Shown: positions 17,309 through 26,245, numbered from the stretch's first letter. The stretch is 64,000 bases of DNA from Streptomyces formicae (GCF_022647665.1 NZ_CP071872.1:4836001-4900000); one strand, 5' to 3'. The notes: generated from the sequence alone by a model not told the origin. A program made the numbers and translations.

Positions 17309-19030
17309 TCAGAAGAGGAAGTAGCGCTGGGCCATGGGAAGTTCCTCCGCCGGAGCCGGTTCGACGGCTTCCCCGTCGATGGTCACCGTGAAGGTGTCCG
17401 CGTCGACCTCTACACGCGGCAGGGCGTCGTTCTCCCGCATGTCCGCCTTGGTCACTCCCCTTGTGCTGCCGATCGGGGCGAAGCGCTTGTCGAGCGCGAG
17501 GCGTTCGGGCAGGTCGGCCTCGATCGCCTCGGCGGTGGCGAAGTTGAGGGAGTTCGCGGCCGGGGCCCGGCCGATCGCGCCGAACATGGGCCGGGGCATG
17601 ACCGGCTGGGGCGTGGGGATGGAGGCGTTCGCGTCGCCCATCTGGGCATGGGCGATCTGGCCGCCCTTGATGACCAGTTGAGGCTTGACGCCGAAGAACG
17701 CGGGCTCCCACAGGACCAGGTCCGCCAGCTTGCCCGGTTCGACGGAGCCGACCTCATGGTCCATGCCCTGGGCGACGGCCGGGTTGATCGTGTATTTGGC
17801 GACATAGCGACGTGCCCGGAGATTGTCGGCGCGGCCATCGCCGGGCAGCGCGCCACGGCGCCGCTTCATGACGTGCGCGGTCTGCCACGTACGCATGATC
17901 ACCTCGCCGACCCGCCCCATGGCCTGCGAGTCCGAGGACATGATGGAGATCGCGCCCAGGTCGTGCAGCACGTCCTCCGCGGCGATCGTGGACGGCCGGA
18001 TCCGGGACTCGGCGAAGGCGAGGTCCTCGGGGACGGCCGGGTTGAGGTGGTGGCAGACCATCAGCATGTCGAGGTGTTCCTCGATGGTGTTGACGGTGTG
18101 CGGGCGGGTCGGATTGGTGGAGCTCGGCAGGACGTACGGCTCCGAGACGACGGTGATGATGTCGGGGGCGTGCCCGCCGCCCGCGCCCTCGGTGTGGTAC
18201 GCGTGGATCGTGCGCCCCGCGATCGCGGCAAGGGTGTCGCCGACGAACCCGGCCTCGTTCAGGGTGTCCGTGTGCACCGCGAGCTGGGCACCGGTCTCCT
18301 CGCAGACGCCGAGGCAGGCGTCGATGACGGCCGGGGTGGCCCCCCAGTCCTCGTGGATCTTGAACCCGATGGCGCCGCCGCGCAGTTGGGCGTGCATCGC
18401 CTCGCGGGACATGGTGTTGCCCTTGCCGAGCAGACCGATGTTGACGGGGTAGTGCTCCAGCGCCTCGAACATCCGGGCGAGGTGCCAGGAACCCGGTGTG
18501 ATGGTCGTGGCCTTGGTGCCTTCGGCGGGTCCTGTGCCGCCGCCCACGAGCGTGGTGATGCCGGAGGACAGCGCCTGGTCGACGATGGTCGGCGAGATGA
18601 AGTGGACGTGGGCGTCGATCGCGCCCGCGGTGACGATCTTCCCGTTGCCGGCGATGATCTCGGTCTCGGGGCCGATGACGAGGTCCGGGTGGACGCCGTT
18701 CATGGTGTCGGGGTTGCCCGCCTTGCCGACGGCGGTGATCCGGCCGTCGCGGATGCCGATGTCGGCCTTGACGATCCCCCAGTGGTCGATGATCACCGCG
18801 CCGGTGACGACCGTGTCCGGCGCACCCTCGGCGCGGGTCACCCGCGACTGGCCCATCGACTCGCGGATCACCTTGCCGCCGCCGAACACGGCTTCGTCGC
18901 CGGCGCGTCCGGGACCGCCGCAACGGTCTTCCTCGATCTCGACGAGCAGCGCGGTGTCGGCGAGCCGGATCCGGTCACCGGTCGTGGGGCCGAAGAGGTC
19001 CGCGTACGCGGCACGTGTCAGCTCAGGCAC
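17309..19030 (-). CDS. ureC: Urease alpha subunit (catalytic)
   Basis: 573 residues from GTG 19030, overlapping the ureB stop. The nickel ligands are visible: GAIDAHVHFISP (His-x-His), the carbamylated lysine in GFKIHEDWG, AVHTDTLNE and HTEGAGGGHAPD, with the flap residues MVCHHLNPAVPEDLAFAESR (active-site Cys and His) and the Asp in MSSDSQAMGRVGEV. Full length and without lesions. It hydrolyses urea to ammonia and carbamate in the cytoplasm, together with the beta and gamma subunits encoded just upstream. Confidence 0.99.
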   Translation of the reverse strand: MPELTRAAYADLFGPTTGDRIRLADTALLVEIEEDRCGGPGRAGDEAVFGGGKVIRESMGQSRVTRAEGAPDTVVTGAVIIDHWGIVKADIGIRDGRITAVGKAGNPDTMNGVHPDLVIGPETEIIAGNGKIVTAGAIDAHVHFISPTIVDQALSSGITTLVGGGTGPAEGTKATTITPGSWHLARMFEALEHYPVNIGLLGKGNTMSREAMHAQLRGGAIGFKIHEDWGATPAVIDACLGVCEETGAQLAVHTDTLNEAGFVGDTLAAIAGRTIHAYHTEGAGGGHAPDIITVVSEPYVLPSSTNPTRPHTVNTIEEHLDMLMVCHHLNPAVPEDLAFAESRIRPSTIAAEDVLHDLGAISIMSSDSQAMGRVGEVIMRTWQTAHVMKRRRGALPGDGRADNLRARRYVAKYTINPAVAQGMDHEVGSVEPGKLADLVLWEPAFFGVKPQLVIKGGQIAHAQMGDANASIPTPQPVMPRPMFGAIGRAPAANSLNFATAEAIEADLPERLALDKRFAPIGSTRGVTKADMRENDALPRVEVDADTFTVTIDGEAVEPAPAEELPMAQRYFLF

Positions 19031-19457
19031 CTTCTTCTCCGTTCTCCCGCAGAGCTGCCGCCTGGGAGGTGTCCCCGTCTCCGCCCGCTCGGCGCAGCGG
19101 TGCCGCTTTCACCGTCGCCTGCGGCCCGGCGGCCTCGCGCGCGTCGCTCGCGTCGAGCGGCCCTCCGGTCTCTCCCCGCAGCCCGTGCACGATGCGGCGG
19201 CCGGCCAGCGGTACGAGTTCGACCTCGACGGGGATGCCGGGCTCGAAGCGCACGGCGGTGCCCGCGGCGATGTTCAGCCGTCGGCCGCGGGCCGCGGAGC
19301 GGTCGAAGTCGAGGCCCGGATTGGCCTCGGCGAAGTGGTAGTGGGAGCCGACCTGGACGGGCCGGTCGGCGGCGTTGAGCACGGTCAGCCGGGTGACGTC
19401 ACGGCCCGCGTTGAGCGTGACGGGCTCGTCCGCATACAGGATCTCTCCGGGGATCAT
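19023..19457 (-). CDS. ureB: Urease beta subunit
   Basis: 144 residues from ATG 19457. The family core is IPGEILYADEPVTLNAGRDV, VGSHYHFAEANPGLDFDR and GTAVRFEPGIPVEVELVPL. It is longer than typical bacterial UreB (about 105 residues), with a charged C-terminal extension after GRRIVHGLRG that also occurs in some Streptomyces. It is separate from ureA, as in the ureABCFGD type of cluster. Confidence 0.97.
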   Translation of the reverse strand: MIPGEILYADEPVTLNAGRDVTRLTVLNAADRPVQVGSHYHFAEANPGLDFDRSAARGRRLNIAAGTAVRFEPGIPVEVELVPLAGRRIVHGLRGETGGPLDASDAREAAGPQATVKAAPLRRAGGDGDTSQAAALRENGEEGA

Positions 19458-19473
19458 CGCCGCTTCCGCCCTC

Positions 19474-19776
19474 TCAGACGATCGGGTCGTGGACGGTGAC
19501 GAGCTTGGTGCCGTCCGGGAAGGTCGCCTCGACCTGGACGTCGTGGATCATCTCGGGGATGCCCGCCATGACGTCGTCGCGGGTGAGGACCTTGCGTCCC
19601 GAGGCCATGAGTTCGGCCACGGTGCGCCCGTCCCGGGCGCCCTCCAGGATGTGCGAGGTGATGAGGGCCACCGCCTCGGGGTGGTTGAGCTTCACCCCGC
19701 GGGACCGGCGCTTGTCGGCGACGTCCGCCGCGACATGGATGAGCAGTCGTTCCTGCTCGTGCGGGGTCAGGTGCAC
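19474..19776 (-). CDS. ureA: Urease gamma subunit
   Basis: 100 residues, the normal length, from GTG 19776 preceded by GAGGTGG. The sequence is typical: HLTPHEQERLLIHVAADVAD, GVKLNHPEAVALITSHILEG, ARDGRTVAELMASG and a terminal LVTVHDPIV. First gene of the operon; the promoter should lie in 19777-19913, where I see no clear motif. Confidence 0.97.
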   Translation of the reverse strand: MHLTPHEQERLLIHVAADVADKRRSRGVKLNHPEAVALITSHILEGARDGRTVAELMASGRKVLTRDDVMAGIPEMIHDVQVEATFPDGTKLVTVHDPIV

Positions 19777-19913
19777 GCTTCCACCTCACAAGTCGTCCGG
19801 CGAGGGCCAGTTCCGGCAAGCGCGACCGTAACCCGGTTCAGCACGGTGTTGACCGCGATACGAGCTGCGCATGACCGACGCTTGAACGGTAGGGCGGAAG
19901 TTTTTCCGGCGCG

Positions 19914-20020
19914 TTAACTGGCCTTTGGCACCTGCATGGACATCAGCCCGCGCAGCCCGTCCTCCAGGACGTCGGCGGGGAGGATCCCGCCGTCCCGGCA
20001 GGCGTCCAGAGGACTCGTTG
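19914..20020 (-). pseudogene. C-terminal fragment of a TetR-family regulator
   Basis: One reading frame on the reverse strand gives ATSPLDACRDGGILPADVLE continuing through DGLRGLMSMQVPKAS to a TAA at 19914. This looks like the end of a TetR/AcrR effector domain, but no N-terminal helix-turn-helix is found. The remaining 19777-20256 has no other recognisable gene. Confidence 0.3.
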
Positions 20021-20256
20021 CGGGGTGCCTCCGTCCTGACCTGTACGACGAGCCCGGCGAAAGACGCGCCGGTCACCTCCCGGGACCGGCCATTCGAGCA
20101 CCTGGGCGGAGCACGCGCCGGACAGCGGTGCGGGACCGGGTCGTATACGGCGCCGTGGTCATGACACCCGAGGCTCACGGTGCGCAGTCGCTGAAGGACC
20201 CGGTGAGCGCGGGCGGACCCGCACGCGCCCCGTCCGCCCGGACGCGCGGCCGTCCG

Positions 20257-20550
20257 TCAGGTGCCGGCGCCCGGCGGCCGGTGTTCCGCCGCGATGCCGA
20301 AGCGGCCCCGTTCGCCCGGAGCGGACGGCGCCGAGCTGCGCAGGGTCGAGACCGAGGTGACCACGGACTCGTCGTCCGCCTGTGCGGCGGCGTCGAGACC
20401 GTCGAGTCGCTCCAGGTCAGCGGCGGAAACCAGAGCCACGAGGGGCTTTCCGTGGCGGGTGACGACCACCCGCTCGCCCCCGTACACCACGCGGTTGATC
20501 AGCTCGGCAAGCTCTGCCCGTGCTTGCGTCACCGGAATCTCATAGGCCAT
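20257..20550 (-). CDS. Phd/YefM-type antitoxin without adjacent toxin
   Basis: 97 residues from ATG 20550. The N-terminal 60 residues are a clear Phd/YefM fold: YEIPVTQARAELAELINRVV, then GERVVVTRHGKPLVALVSAA. Phd antitoxins bind their promoter DNA with this domain and neutralise a Doc, Txe/YoeB or VapC toxin with the C-terminal tail, here serine-rich (VTSVSTLRSSAPSAPGERG). No toxin frame is seen downstream to 19776 or upstream to 20822, so it is an orphan or acts as a regulator or in trans. Confidence 0.85.
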   Translation of the reverse strand: MAYEIPVTQARAELAELINRVVYGGERVVVTRHGKPLVALVSAADLERLDGLDAAAQADDESVVTSVSTLRSSAPSAPGERGRFGIAAEHRPPGAGT

Positions 20551-20682
20551 GCTCCCCAGCTTACGGGGCGTCCATGGTGTCCACACGGTCCGTAGAGAGC
20601 GGAGAAAGTCCAGGTCAGAGGCTCCAGGACCAGTCACGCACAACACGTCTGTGAGACATGTGTGAGACGGAGGAGCCCGACC

Positions 20683-20871
20683 ATGACAGACCGTACCGAC
20701 CCCGGCACCGCCGCTACGGATGAGCCGGTGCCCCACCCTGCGGCGGGCCTCAGCCCAGACACCCCAGGGGCAGGCGTCGCATGCTCGTGCGACTGCTCGC
20801 CGACCGTGACCACCACGACGACTGCTGCTGCTGCTGCTGGAGTGGCTCGCGGACTACGGCGACACCGGTGA
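20683..20871 (+). CDS. Small ORF of unknown function, running into IS110 debris
   Basis: ATG 20683 has a strong ribosome-binding site (GGAGGAG, 7-8 bp spacing). The first 35 codons look like a real acidic peptide (EPVPHPAAGLSP), then ACSCDCS followed by a threonine- and alanine-rich tail. From 20822 on the same DNA also encodes the IS110 remnant in another frame, so the original C terminus is probably lost. I do not recognise the family. Confidence 0.3.
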   Translation: MTDRTDPGTAATDEPVPHPAAGLSPDTPGAGVACSCDCSPTVTTTTTAAAAAGVARGLRRHR

Positions 20872-21071
20872 GAACCCGATCCCTGTGGCGATCGAGACCT
20901 CCCGCGGCCTGCTGGTTGCCGTGCTGCGGACCGGGAAACGGAAGGTGTTCGCGATCAACCCGCTGGCCGCCGCCCGCTACCGCGACCGTCACTCGGTCTC
21001 GCGTAAGCGCGCGCCTCGTGCTCGCGAATATCCTGCGCACCGACGCGGACCAGCTTGGACCAGGATGCTGA
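20822..21071 (+). mobile_element. IS110-family transposase remnant
   Basis: One frame reads LEWLADYGDTGENPIPVAIE and TSRGLLVAVLRTGKRKVFAI followed by NPLAAARYRDRHSVSRK, typical of the N-terminal half of IS110-family transposases. A second frame continues with LVLANILRTDADQ. The seven or so residues that usually join these parts (with Asp of the DEDD site) are missing, and both ends of the element are gone. It is a fragment of about 80 codons out of about 400. Confidence 0.65.
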
Positions 21072-21326
21072 CCTGGCCGCAAGTCTCCGACCGCCCCTCC
21101 AGCGTCACCGTTCCGTCGACGACATCTCGGTGTCCGGGCGCAGGAGCGCTGGGGGCACATGCCGGGGTCAGAGGTCCCCGCGCCCCGCGATCCCTGGACG
21201 AACAGCTCCCGGAATGTGGACCGGTCGGTCCTCCCGCCCCTGCCGTGGGCCTGCGTACCGTATCGCCATGGGGGTGCGGTCGCCGCCGACGGCCTCGGCA
21301 CACGTACACGGACGGATGGAGGAAAC

Positions 21327-22205
21327 ATGACGTCCGACAGCGCAGCACTCCCGATCGTGTTCGGTCTCGACGCCGAAAAGCCGGCCGACGCGGCCCTGGA
21401 CTGGGCCGCCGACGAAGCCGCCCGCCGTGGAGCGCATCTCCAGCTCCTCCACGCCGTGCTGCCCGTGACTCATCATGTGCGCGGTGTCGAGGAGACGACC
21501 CACCACAAGGCCCTGCGCCGGCTCGGCGACGAAGCGCTCGACAAGGCGACCGCACGTGCCCATGAGCGTCAGCCGGAGCTCGGGGTGACGACGTTCGTCA
21601 CGGACGGCGCTCCGGCGCAAGTCCTCGTACGGCAGTCCGCGCACGCGCGGCTGCTCGTCCTCGGCTCACGCGGGCTGGGCCGGCTGGCCGAGGTTCTCAG
21701 CGCTCTCTCGACGACCGTCCCCGTGAGCGCCAACGCTTCCTGCCCCGTGGCTGTGGTGCCGGAAGCCGGGCGCACGGTGGAGGAGCCGCCGTACGTGGTG
21801 GTCGGGGTGGACGGCAGCCGGTCGGCCGGTGCCGCTCTGGACCACGCCCTGGAAGCCGCTGCCTCGCGCGGTGCCTCGGTGCGTGCGGTGTGGGTGTGGC
21901 AGCGGCCGCTGCTGGGCTTCTACGACGAGGAGGCCGCGCTCGAGGCGTGCCGGAGACACCTGTATGCGGCGTCCGACGGCCGGGCCGGCGCCCACGGGGA
22001 CGTTCCGCTCAGCCAGACGGTCCTGCGGGGGCACCCCGTCGACGTGCTGGCCGAGGCCGCCGAGCATGCGCTCGCGGTGGTCGTCGGCCGCCGTGGCCGG
22101 GAGGGCTTCACCGGCATGCGGCTCGGCTCCGTCCCGCACGGCCTGCTCCACCGCGCCTCCTGCCCCGTGATCACCGTGCCGCCGCCGTCCGGCGAAGGGC
22201 TGTGA
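21327..22205 (+). CDS. Universal stress protein, two Usp domains
   Basis: 292 residues from ATG 21327 with GGAGGAAAC upstream. Two Usp domains: residues ~8-145 (VFGLDAEKPADAALDWAADE, then LLVLGSRGLGRLAEVLSALS) and ~155-285 (VVVGVDGSRSAGAALDHALE, then VVVGRRGREGFTGMRLGSVP and SCPVITVP). The second domain keeps the ATP-binding G-2x-G-9x-G/S-type loop (GRRGREGFTGMRLGSV); the first keeps GSRGLG. Tandem Usp proteins of this sort are typical of actinobacterial hypoxia/stress regulons. The only fully intact rightward one in the window. Confidence 0.92.
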   Translation: MTSDSAALPIVFGLDAEKPADAALDWAADEAARRGAHLQLLHAVLPVTHHVRGVEETTHHKALRRLGDEALDKATARAHERQPELGVTTFVTDGAPAQVLVRQSAHARLLVLGSRGLGRLAEVLSALSTTVPVSANASCPVAVVPEAGRTVEEPPYVVVGVDGSRSAGAALDHALEAAASRGASVRAVWVWQRPLLGFYDEEAALEACRRHLYAASDGRAGAHGDVPLSQTVLRGHPVDVLAEAAEHALAVVVGRRGREGFTGMRLGSVPHGLLHRASCPVITVPPPSGEGL

Positions 22206-22325
22206 GACCGCGAGCGCGCTCCTGTGGACCACCCCGACGAGACGCCCGTCGTGGTCCGTCACCGGCAAAGGCTTGAGCGGCATGTCTCCGCGCACCGATA
22301 CGGCGGGTACGTCCATGCACCTCGC
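22192..22325 (-). pseudogene. CBS-domain fragment
   Basis: The reverse strand encodes CMDVPAVSVRGDMPLKPLPV and TDHDGRLVGVVHRSAL, half of a CBS domain like those intact at 41.7-46.1 kb. The region between the two pieces lost part of the usual helix. No start codon, and it overlaps the Usp stop codon. The upstream 22326-22693 reads open on this strand but has no recognisable domain. Confidence 0.4.
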
Positions 22326-22693
22326 GGGCCAGCAGAGGCTCTGGCTCAGCGCCGGCCCCAGCGGCCCCAGCCGCTCGCTCGGCAGGCGCCGCCCCGGAGG
22401 CCGTAGACCGGCCTGCAGCACCGGTTTCGCGGACACCGAAGCCACCGCGCCCAGGTGTCGCAACAGCAGTTCCTCACGCCGGGGCCTCGTCAGGTCCTGG
22501 AGTCCTGCCCGGGGCCACGCGGCGGGCTTCGGCTCCTGCCGAGAACTTCTCACGTTCACCCATGGTCGGCTCCTCAACTCGCTCCGGCCGAGGTCGCCTG
22601 CACTTCCAGTCTCCCGCTTGCGCTCAGCGGCCGCCGAAGGCCGCCACGGCATGGGGACCACGGCGAGGACGCGCTCGGCGGTCTCGGCCGGCC

Positions 22694-22712
22694 CGGGGAC
22701 CTTCGGACCCCG
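22694..22712. promoter_or_regulatory. DevR/OsdR-like box upstream of hsp20
   Basis: CGGGGACCTTCGGACCCCG is a 19-bp imperfect palindrome (16 of 18 flanking bases pair) 84 bp before the Hsp20 start. A weaker copy (CCCCTTCGGCCCC) follows at 22717-22732. The GGGAC...CCC form recalls the mycobacterial DevR consensus. Confidence 0.45.
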
Positions 22713-22795
22713 ATGCTGCCCCTTCGGCCCCTGCGATGGTGAACGTGGTGCGGTGGACTGGACATGCTGTCACCGCAATACCGAGGAGCCTGGTC

Positions 22796-23218
22796 ATGGT
22801 CGTACTCGCGCGCAAACAGAAGTTCCCGTTCCCTGACCTGCCCGACTGGTTCGAGGCATTCCCCACTCGATTCACCATGCCGGCGATGGCGGACTTGTAC
22901 ACCATGAGGATCGAGGAGTACGCCGACGGGGGCCGGTACACCGTCCGCTCTGAACTCCCCGGCATCGACATCAAAGATCTCGACGTCACCGTCGACGACG
23001 GTGTCCTCACGATCACGGCCGAGCGCACTGAGCGCGACGTCGACAAGCACCGCAGCGAGATCCGCTACGGATCCCTCACCCGAAGTCTCACCCTCCCCAA
23101 GAGCGCAGACGAGAAAGACGTCCACGCCGAGTACGCCGACGGCATGCTCACCATCAGCGTGGATCTCGGCGAAGAGAAGCCGGAACCGAAGCACATCGAG
23201 ATCAAGCACATCACGTGA
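22796..23218 (+). CDS. Hsp20/alpha-crystallin family small heat-shock protein
   Basis: 140 residues from ATG 22796 (GAGGAG upstream). The alpha-crystallin domain covers residues ~38-135: RIEEYADGGRYTVRSELPGI, DLDVTVDDGVLTITAERTER, RSLTLPKSADEKDVHAEYAD and GMLTISVDLGEEKP. The N terminus (KFPFPDLPDWFEAFPTRF) resembles that of M. tuberculosis HspX/Acr-like proteins. It acts as an ATP-independent chaperone holding unfolded proteins. Its promoter carries two GGG/CCC palindromes, and it sits amid stress proteins, so it is probably the Acr counterpart of a dormancy-type regulon. Confidence 0.93.
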   Translation: MVVLARKQKFPFPDLPDWFEAFPTRFTMPAMADLYTMRIEEYADGGRYTVRSELPGIDIKDLDVTVDDGVLTITAERTERDVDKHRSEIRYGSLTRSLTLPKSADEKDVHAEYADGMLTISVDLGEEKPEPKHIEIKHIT

Positions 23219-23234
23219 CGCGCACCCCCTGGCA

Positions 23235-23249
23235 GGGCCGTTCGGTCCC
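23235..23249. promoter_or_regulatory. DevR/OsdR-like box upstream of a universal stress protein
   Basis: GGGCCGTTCGGTCCC, 90 bp before the Usp start at 23340. It resembles the site before hsp20 (GGGACCTTCGGACCC). Confidence 0.42.
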
Positions 23250-23339
23250 CACGCAGACTCTCGGTCTCTGCTGTCACCATGCGCTCGCCGGTGACGCCGG
23301 AAGGGCAGCCGCACACTGCTCCCGAACGAGATCCGCACC

Positions 23340-24220
23340 ATGATCCGTCATGTGACCGCCGGCGTCGACGGCTCGCCCGAGAGCCGCTGGGCGGCGGCGT
23401 GGGCAGCCGACGAAGCCGTGCTGCGCAGCCTGCCGTTGCGCCTCGTCTACGCGGAGGACTGGCCCGTTTCCGTCACCATGCCGGTGAGCGGTCCCGAGTC
23501 CCAGCAGCGTTGGTCCGACCAGATGCTGACCGAGACCGCCGACGACCTGCGGGAGCGCCGTCCCGAACTGGAGATCACCACCCGGAGGATCTCCGCGCGG
23601 CCCGCCGCGGCCCTGTCCGCCGAGGCGGGCGAGGCGGACATGCTGGTGCTCGGATCGCGTGGGCTCAGCCGCATCGCGGGGTTCCTCATCGGCTCGGTCG
23701 GCATGGCCACCATCAGTGCCACCGAGCAGCCGGTCGTCCTCGTGCGGGCGGCCGAGCATCCGAACAACGAGTTGCCGCCTGTCCGGACCGGCCCCTACCG
23801 CGACCTGGTCGTCGGTGTGGACGTCCACCAGCCCTGCGACGCGCCTTTGGCCTTCGCCTTCGACGAGGCCGCACGGCGTGAGTGTGCGCTGCGCGCCGTG
23901 TACGGCTGGTCGCTCCCCCTCGTTCTCAACCAGGATCCCCTGCCCGACCATGGCGTCCGTCGGGAGTTGGCCGCGGAAGCCGACCGCGCGCTCGCCGACC
24001 TGCTGATGCTCTGGCGGCAGAAGTTCCCGTCGGTGGACGTCGTCGAGCAGGCGCTGGTGGGCTCTCGTGGAGTGCAGTTGATCCACTGCGCCGCCGACGC
24101 GGATCTCGTGGTCGTCGGCCGACGTATCCACAGGTCCCCTTGGGAGCGCACATCGGCCCTATTACGCACGCGGTGATCCACCACTCCCCAGTACCCGTCG
24201 CCGTCGTCGCCCACGATTGA
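23340..24220 (+). pseudogene. Universal stress protein, frameshifted near its C terminus
   Basis: From ATG 23340 the frame encodes two Usp domains: HVTAGVDGSPESRWAAAWAA, MLVLGSRGLSRIAGFLIGSV, then DLVVGVDVHQPCDAPLAFAF and LVVVGRRIHRSP. At about 24137-24141 (CCCCTTGGGA) one base is missing: the original frame ends shortly at 24176, while the next frame gives LGAHIGPITHAVIHHSPVPV to 24220, the normal end. Either the gene is a recent null allele losing the last nucleotide-binding loop, or this is a sequencing error. It closely resembles the Usp at 25274-26148 (about the same domain layout), so the two are paralogues from a duplication. Confidence 0.8.
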
Positions 24221-24297
24221 CCGCCGTGCCCGACACGAGGGGGCCCACGCGGCATGCCCCGAGCTGCTGCGTACCAAGGCCGCATGGCCACACAGCC

Positions 24298-24312
24298 GGG
24301 ACCTCTGGCCCA
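24298..24312. promoter_or_regulatory. Possible DevR/OsdR-like box
   Basis: GGGACCTCTGGCCCA matches the form of the hsp20 box at most positions; it is 95 bp before the cyclic-nucleotide-binding protein start at 24407. Weaker than the others. Confidence 0.3.
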
Positions 24313-24406
24313 AGTGCGCGGCGTACCGCCAGCGCAGCCTGGAGGCATGGACGCGACCGGCACCCGCACGGACCAACCGCCGGGGCCAGGACCAGGGAGG
24401 ACACCG

Positions 24407-24868
24407 ATGAACAGCGCCTTTCTCCGCGGACTGCCGTCGGAGGGCCTGGACCACCTGATGACGTGCTCGCACGAGGTCTCGTTCCCCGCCGGCACACGGA
24501 TCTTCCACGAGGGCGACCCGGCCGATCGGTTCTGGATCATCCGCACCGGCGCCGTCACCCTCGACCTCCAGGCGCACGGCCGCCGCGCCGCCACGGTCGA
24601 GACGCTGGGCCATGGTGATCTGCTCGGCTGGTCCTGGCTCGTGCGCCCGTACACCTGGCGGCTGGGGGCCGAGGCCTTCAGCCTGGTGCGGGCCCATGAG
24701 TTCGACGCCATGGCTGTACGCGCCCTGTGCGACCTGGATCCCGTCTTCGGCCTCGCGTTGACCCGCCGCGTACTGGAGGTCGTCTCCCACCGGCTGCAGG
24801 CGACCAGGATCCGCCTCCTCGACCTCTACGCGCCCCACGGCAGCGGCGTGATGCAGGTCCCGCAGTGA
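24407..24868 (+). CDS. Cyclic-nucleotide-binding-domain protein without DNA-binding domain
   Basis: 153 residues from ATG 24407 with AGGGAGG upstream. The domain is CRP-like: FLRGLPSEGLDHLMTCSHEV, TRIFHEGDPADRFWIIRTGA, TVETLGHGDLLGWSWLVRPY and a long C-helix (PVFGLALTRRVLEVVSHRLQ). It ends after a short tail, so there is no helix-turn-helix. The GWSW motif in place of the cAMP-type GELAL-R phosphate loop suggests a ligand other than cAMP or none. Similar stand-alone proteins occur next to universal stress proteins in actinobacteria. Confidence 0.84.
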   Translation: MNSAFLRGLPSEGLDHLMTCSHEVSFPAGTRIFHEGDPADRFWIIRTGAVTLDLQAHGRRAATVETLGHGDLLGWSWLVRPYTWRLGAEAFSLVRAHEFDAMAVRALCDLDPVFGLALTRRVLEVVSHRLQATRIRLLDLYAPHGSGVMQVPQ

Positions 24869-24896
24869 ATCTGCGGTATCCGATCGGAGAGACACC

Positions 24897-25181
24897 AGGA
24901 CGCGCACGACCGAGTGGAAGATCCGGCTCTACCTGTTCGAGGAGCACAGGACCACGAAGGCCCGCGTCGTGCTGGACACGGGAACCACCGGTCTCACCGG
25001 CCACGGCGTCGCCCACTGCAACCCCGCGGACGAAGACGTGCCGGAGATCGGCGACGAACTGTCCGCGAGCCGTGCCCTCCACGACCTCGGGCGCCAGCTG
25101 ACGACCGCGGCCGACGGCGACATGGAGGCCGCGCAGACCACGCAGCAGTGGACACCGGGCGTCACACGCGGCGCGCCCTGA
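24897..25181 (+). pseudogene. DUF1876-family (Rv1738/Rv2632c-like) protein with lost start codon
   Basis: The family begins with a short strand matching TEWKIRLYLFEEHRTTKARV here, followed by TGLTGHGVAHCNPADEDVPE and IGDELSASRALHDLGRQLTT. At the expected start, 5 bp after GGAGAG, the codon is AGG (24897) rather than ATG, and no other start lies between that point and the previous stop in frame. An internal GTG (24969) would give only 70 residues without the first strands. DUF1876 proteins are small dsRBD-like dimers; Rv1738 is strongly induced in dormant mycobacteria. Confidence 0.6.
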
Positions 25182-25273
25182 TACCACGTACCACTGCGTA
25201 CCGCGGCCGGGCGTGCTCGTCCGGTCAGTCCGGTCCTCCGTCCGATTGGCTCGTGCGAAGGAGGTCAGCACCG

Positions 25274-26148
25274 ATGTCCCGCCATGTGACCGCCGGCCTG
25301 GACGGGTCGCCACAGAGCGCCGCCGCCGCCGAATGGGCAGCACGGGAGGCATTGCTGCGGGAGGTGCCGCTGCGCCTCGTGCACGCGGACGAGTGGCCGG
25401 TCCGGACGGCCGGTCCCGAGGCCAAGGCCGGCGCACAACGACGCTGGGCCGACCACCTCCTGACCGAGGCCGCGGAACAGCTGCGTCGAAGGCACCCGTC
25501 CCTGGAGATCGCCACGCGCCGGTTGTCCGGGCGGCCGCCCACCGCCCTGGCCGCGGAGGCGGCCGAGGGCGACCTGCTGGTGCTCGGCTCCCGCGGGCTG
25601 AGCTGCGTCAGGGCTTCGTCGTCGGGTCGGTCGGTATGGAGACGATCACTGCCACCGAGGCGCCAGTCGTTCTCGTACGGGTACCGAAGCCTCCGGGCGC
25701 GGACCAGGACGCTCCGGTCGGAGCGTCGCGTGACGTGGTCGTCGGCGTCGACATCCACCAGCCCTGCGACCAGCTCCTCTGCTTCGCGTTCGACGAGGCC
25801 GCACGCCGTGGCGGCCGCCTGCGGGCGCTGTACGGCTGGTCACTCCCGCCGGTCGTGCGCGACGCACTCGCACTCGAGGCGGCCGAGCTGGACATGGCTC
25901 CGGACATCGCCCGCAGCCTCGGGGACATGTTGGCGCCCTGGCAGCGGAAGTACCCTTCGGTGGCGGTCGCCGAGCTGACACCCGTCGGCGCGCCCTCCCA
26001 ACTGCTGGTGCAGTCCGCCGCGGATGCGGCTCTGGTGGTCGTCGGCCGGCGTAGCCGCCGGTCCCGCGTGGGCGCCCACATCGGGTCCGTCACCCACGCG
26101 GTGATACACCACTGCGCCGCGCCCGTCGCCGTCGTCGCCCATCGCTGA
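25274..26148 (+). pseudogene. Universal stress protein split by a one-base frameshift
   Basis: ATG 25274 follows AAGGAGGTC. The first frame gives HVTAGLDGSPQSAAAAEWAA and LLVLGSRGLS; then, at 25605-25610 (GTCAGGGCTTC), one G appears to be missing. The next frame gives GFVVGSVGMETITATEAPVV, DVVVGVDIHQPCDQLLCFAF and GAHIGSVTHAVIHHCAAPVA to the stop at 26148. With one more G the gene would encode a normal ~291-residue double-Usp protein. Paralogue of 23340-24220. Confidence 0.8.
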
Positions 26149-26245
26149 CCCCGCTCGGCCGGGCGCGGGACCTGTTGCGCCCCACGTTTCCCGGCTCCTG
26201 CGTGTCGGGGAGGGACACAGTCACCCGTGCCGGGATCCTGGGCCC

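Noticed and set aside
17267..19378. Rightward 703-codon open frame across the urease genes
   Set aside because: It is the antisense of ureC and ureB and has no homology of its own.
20821..20840. CTG trinucleotide run as a repeat element
   Set aside because: Only about five units, within the IS110 transposase remnant where they encode leucines.
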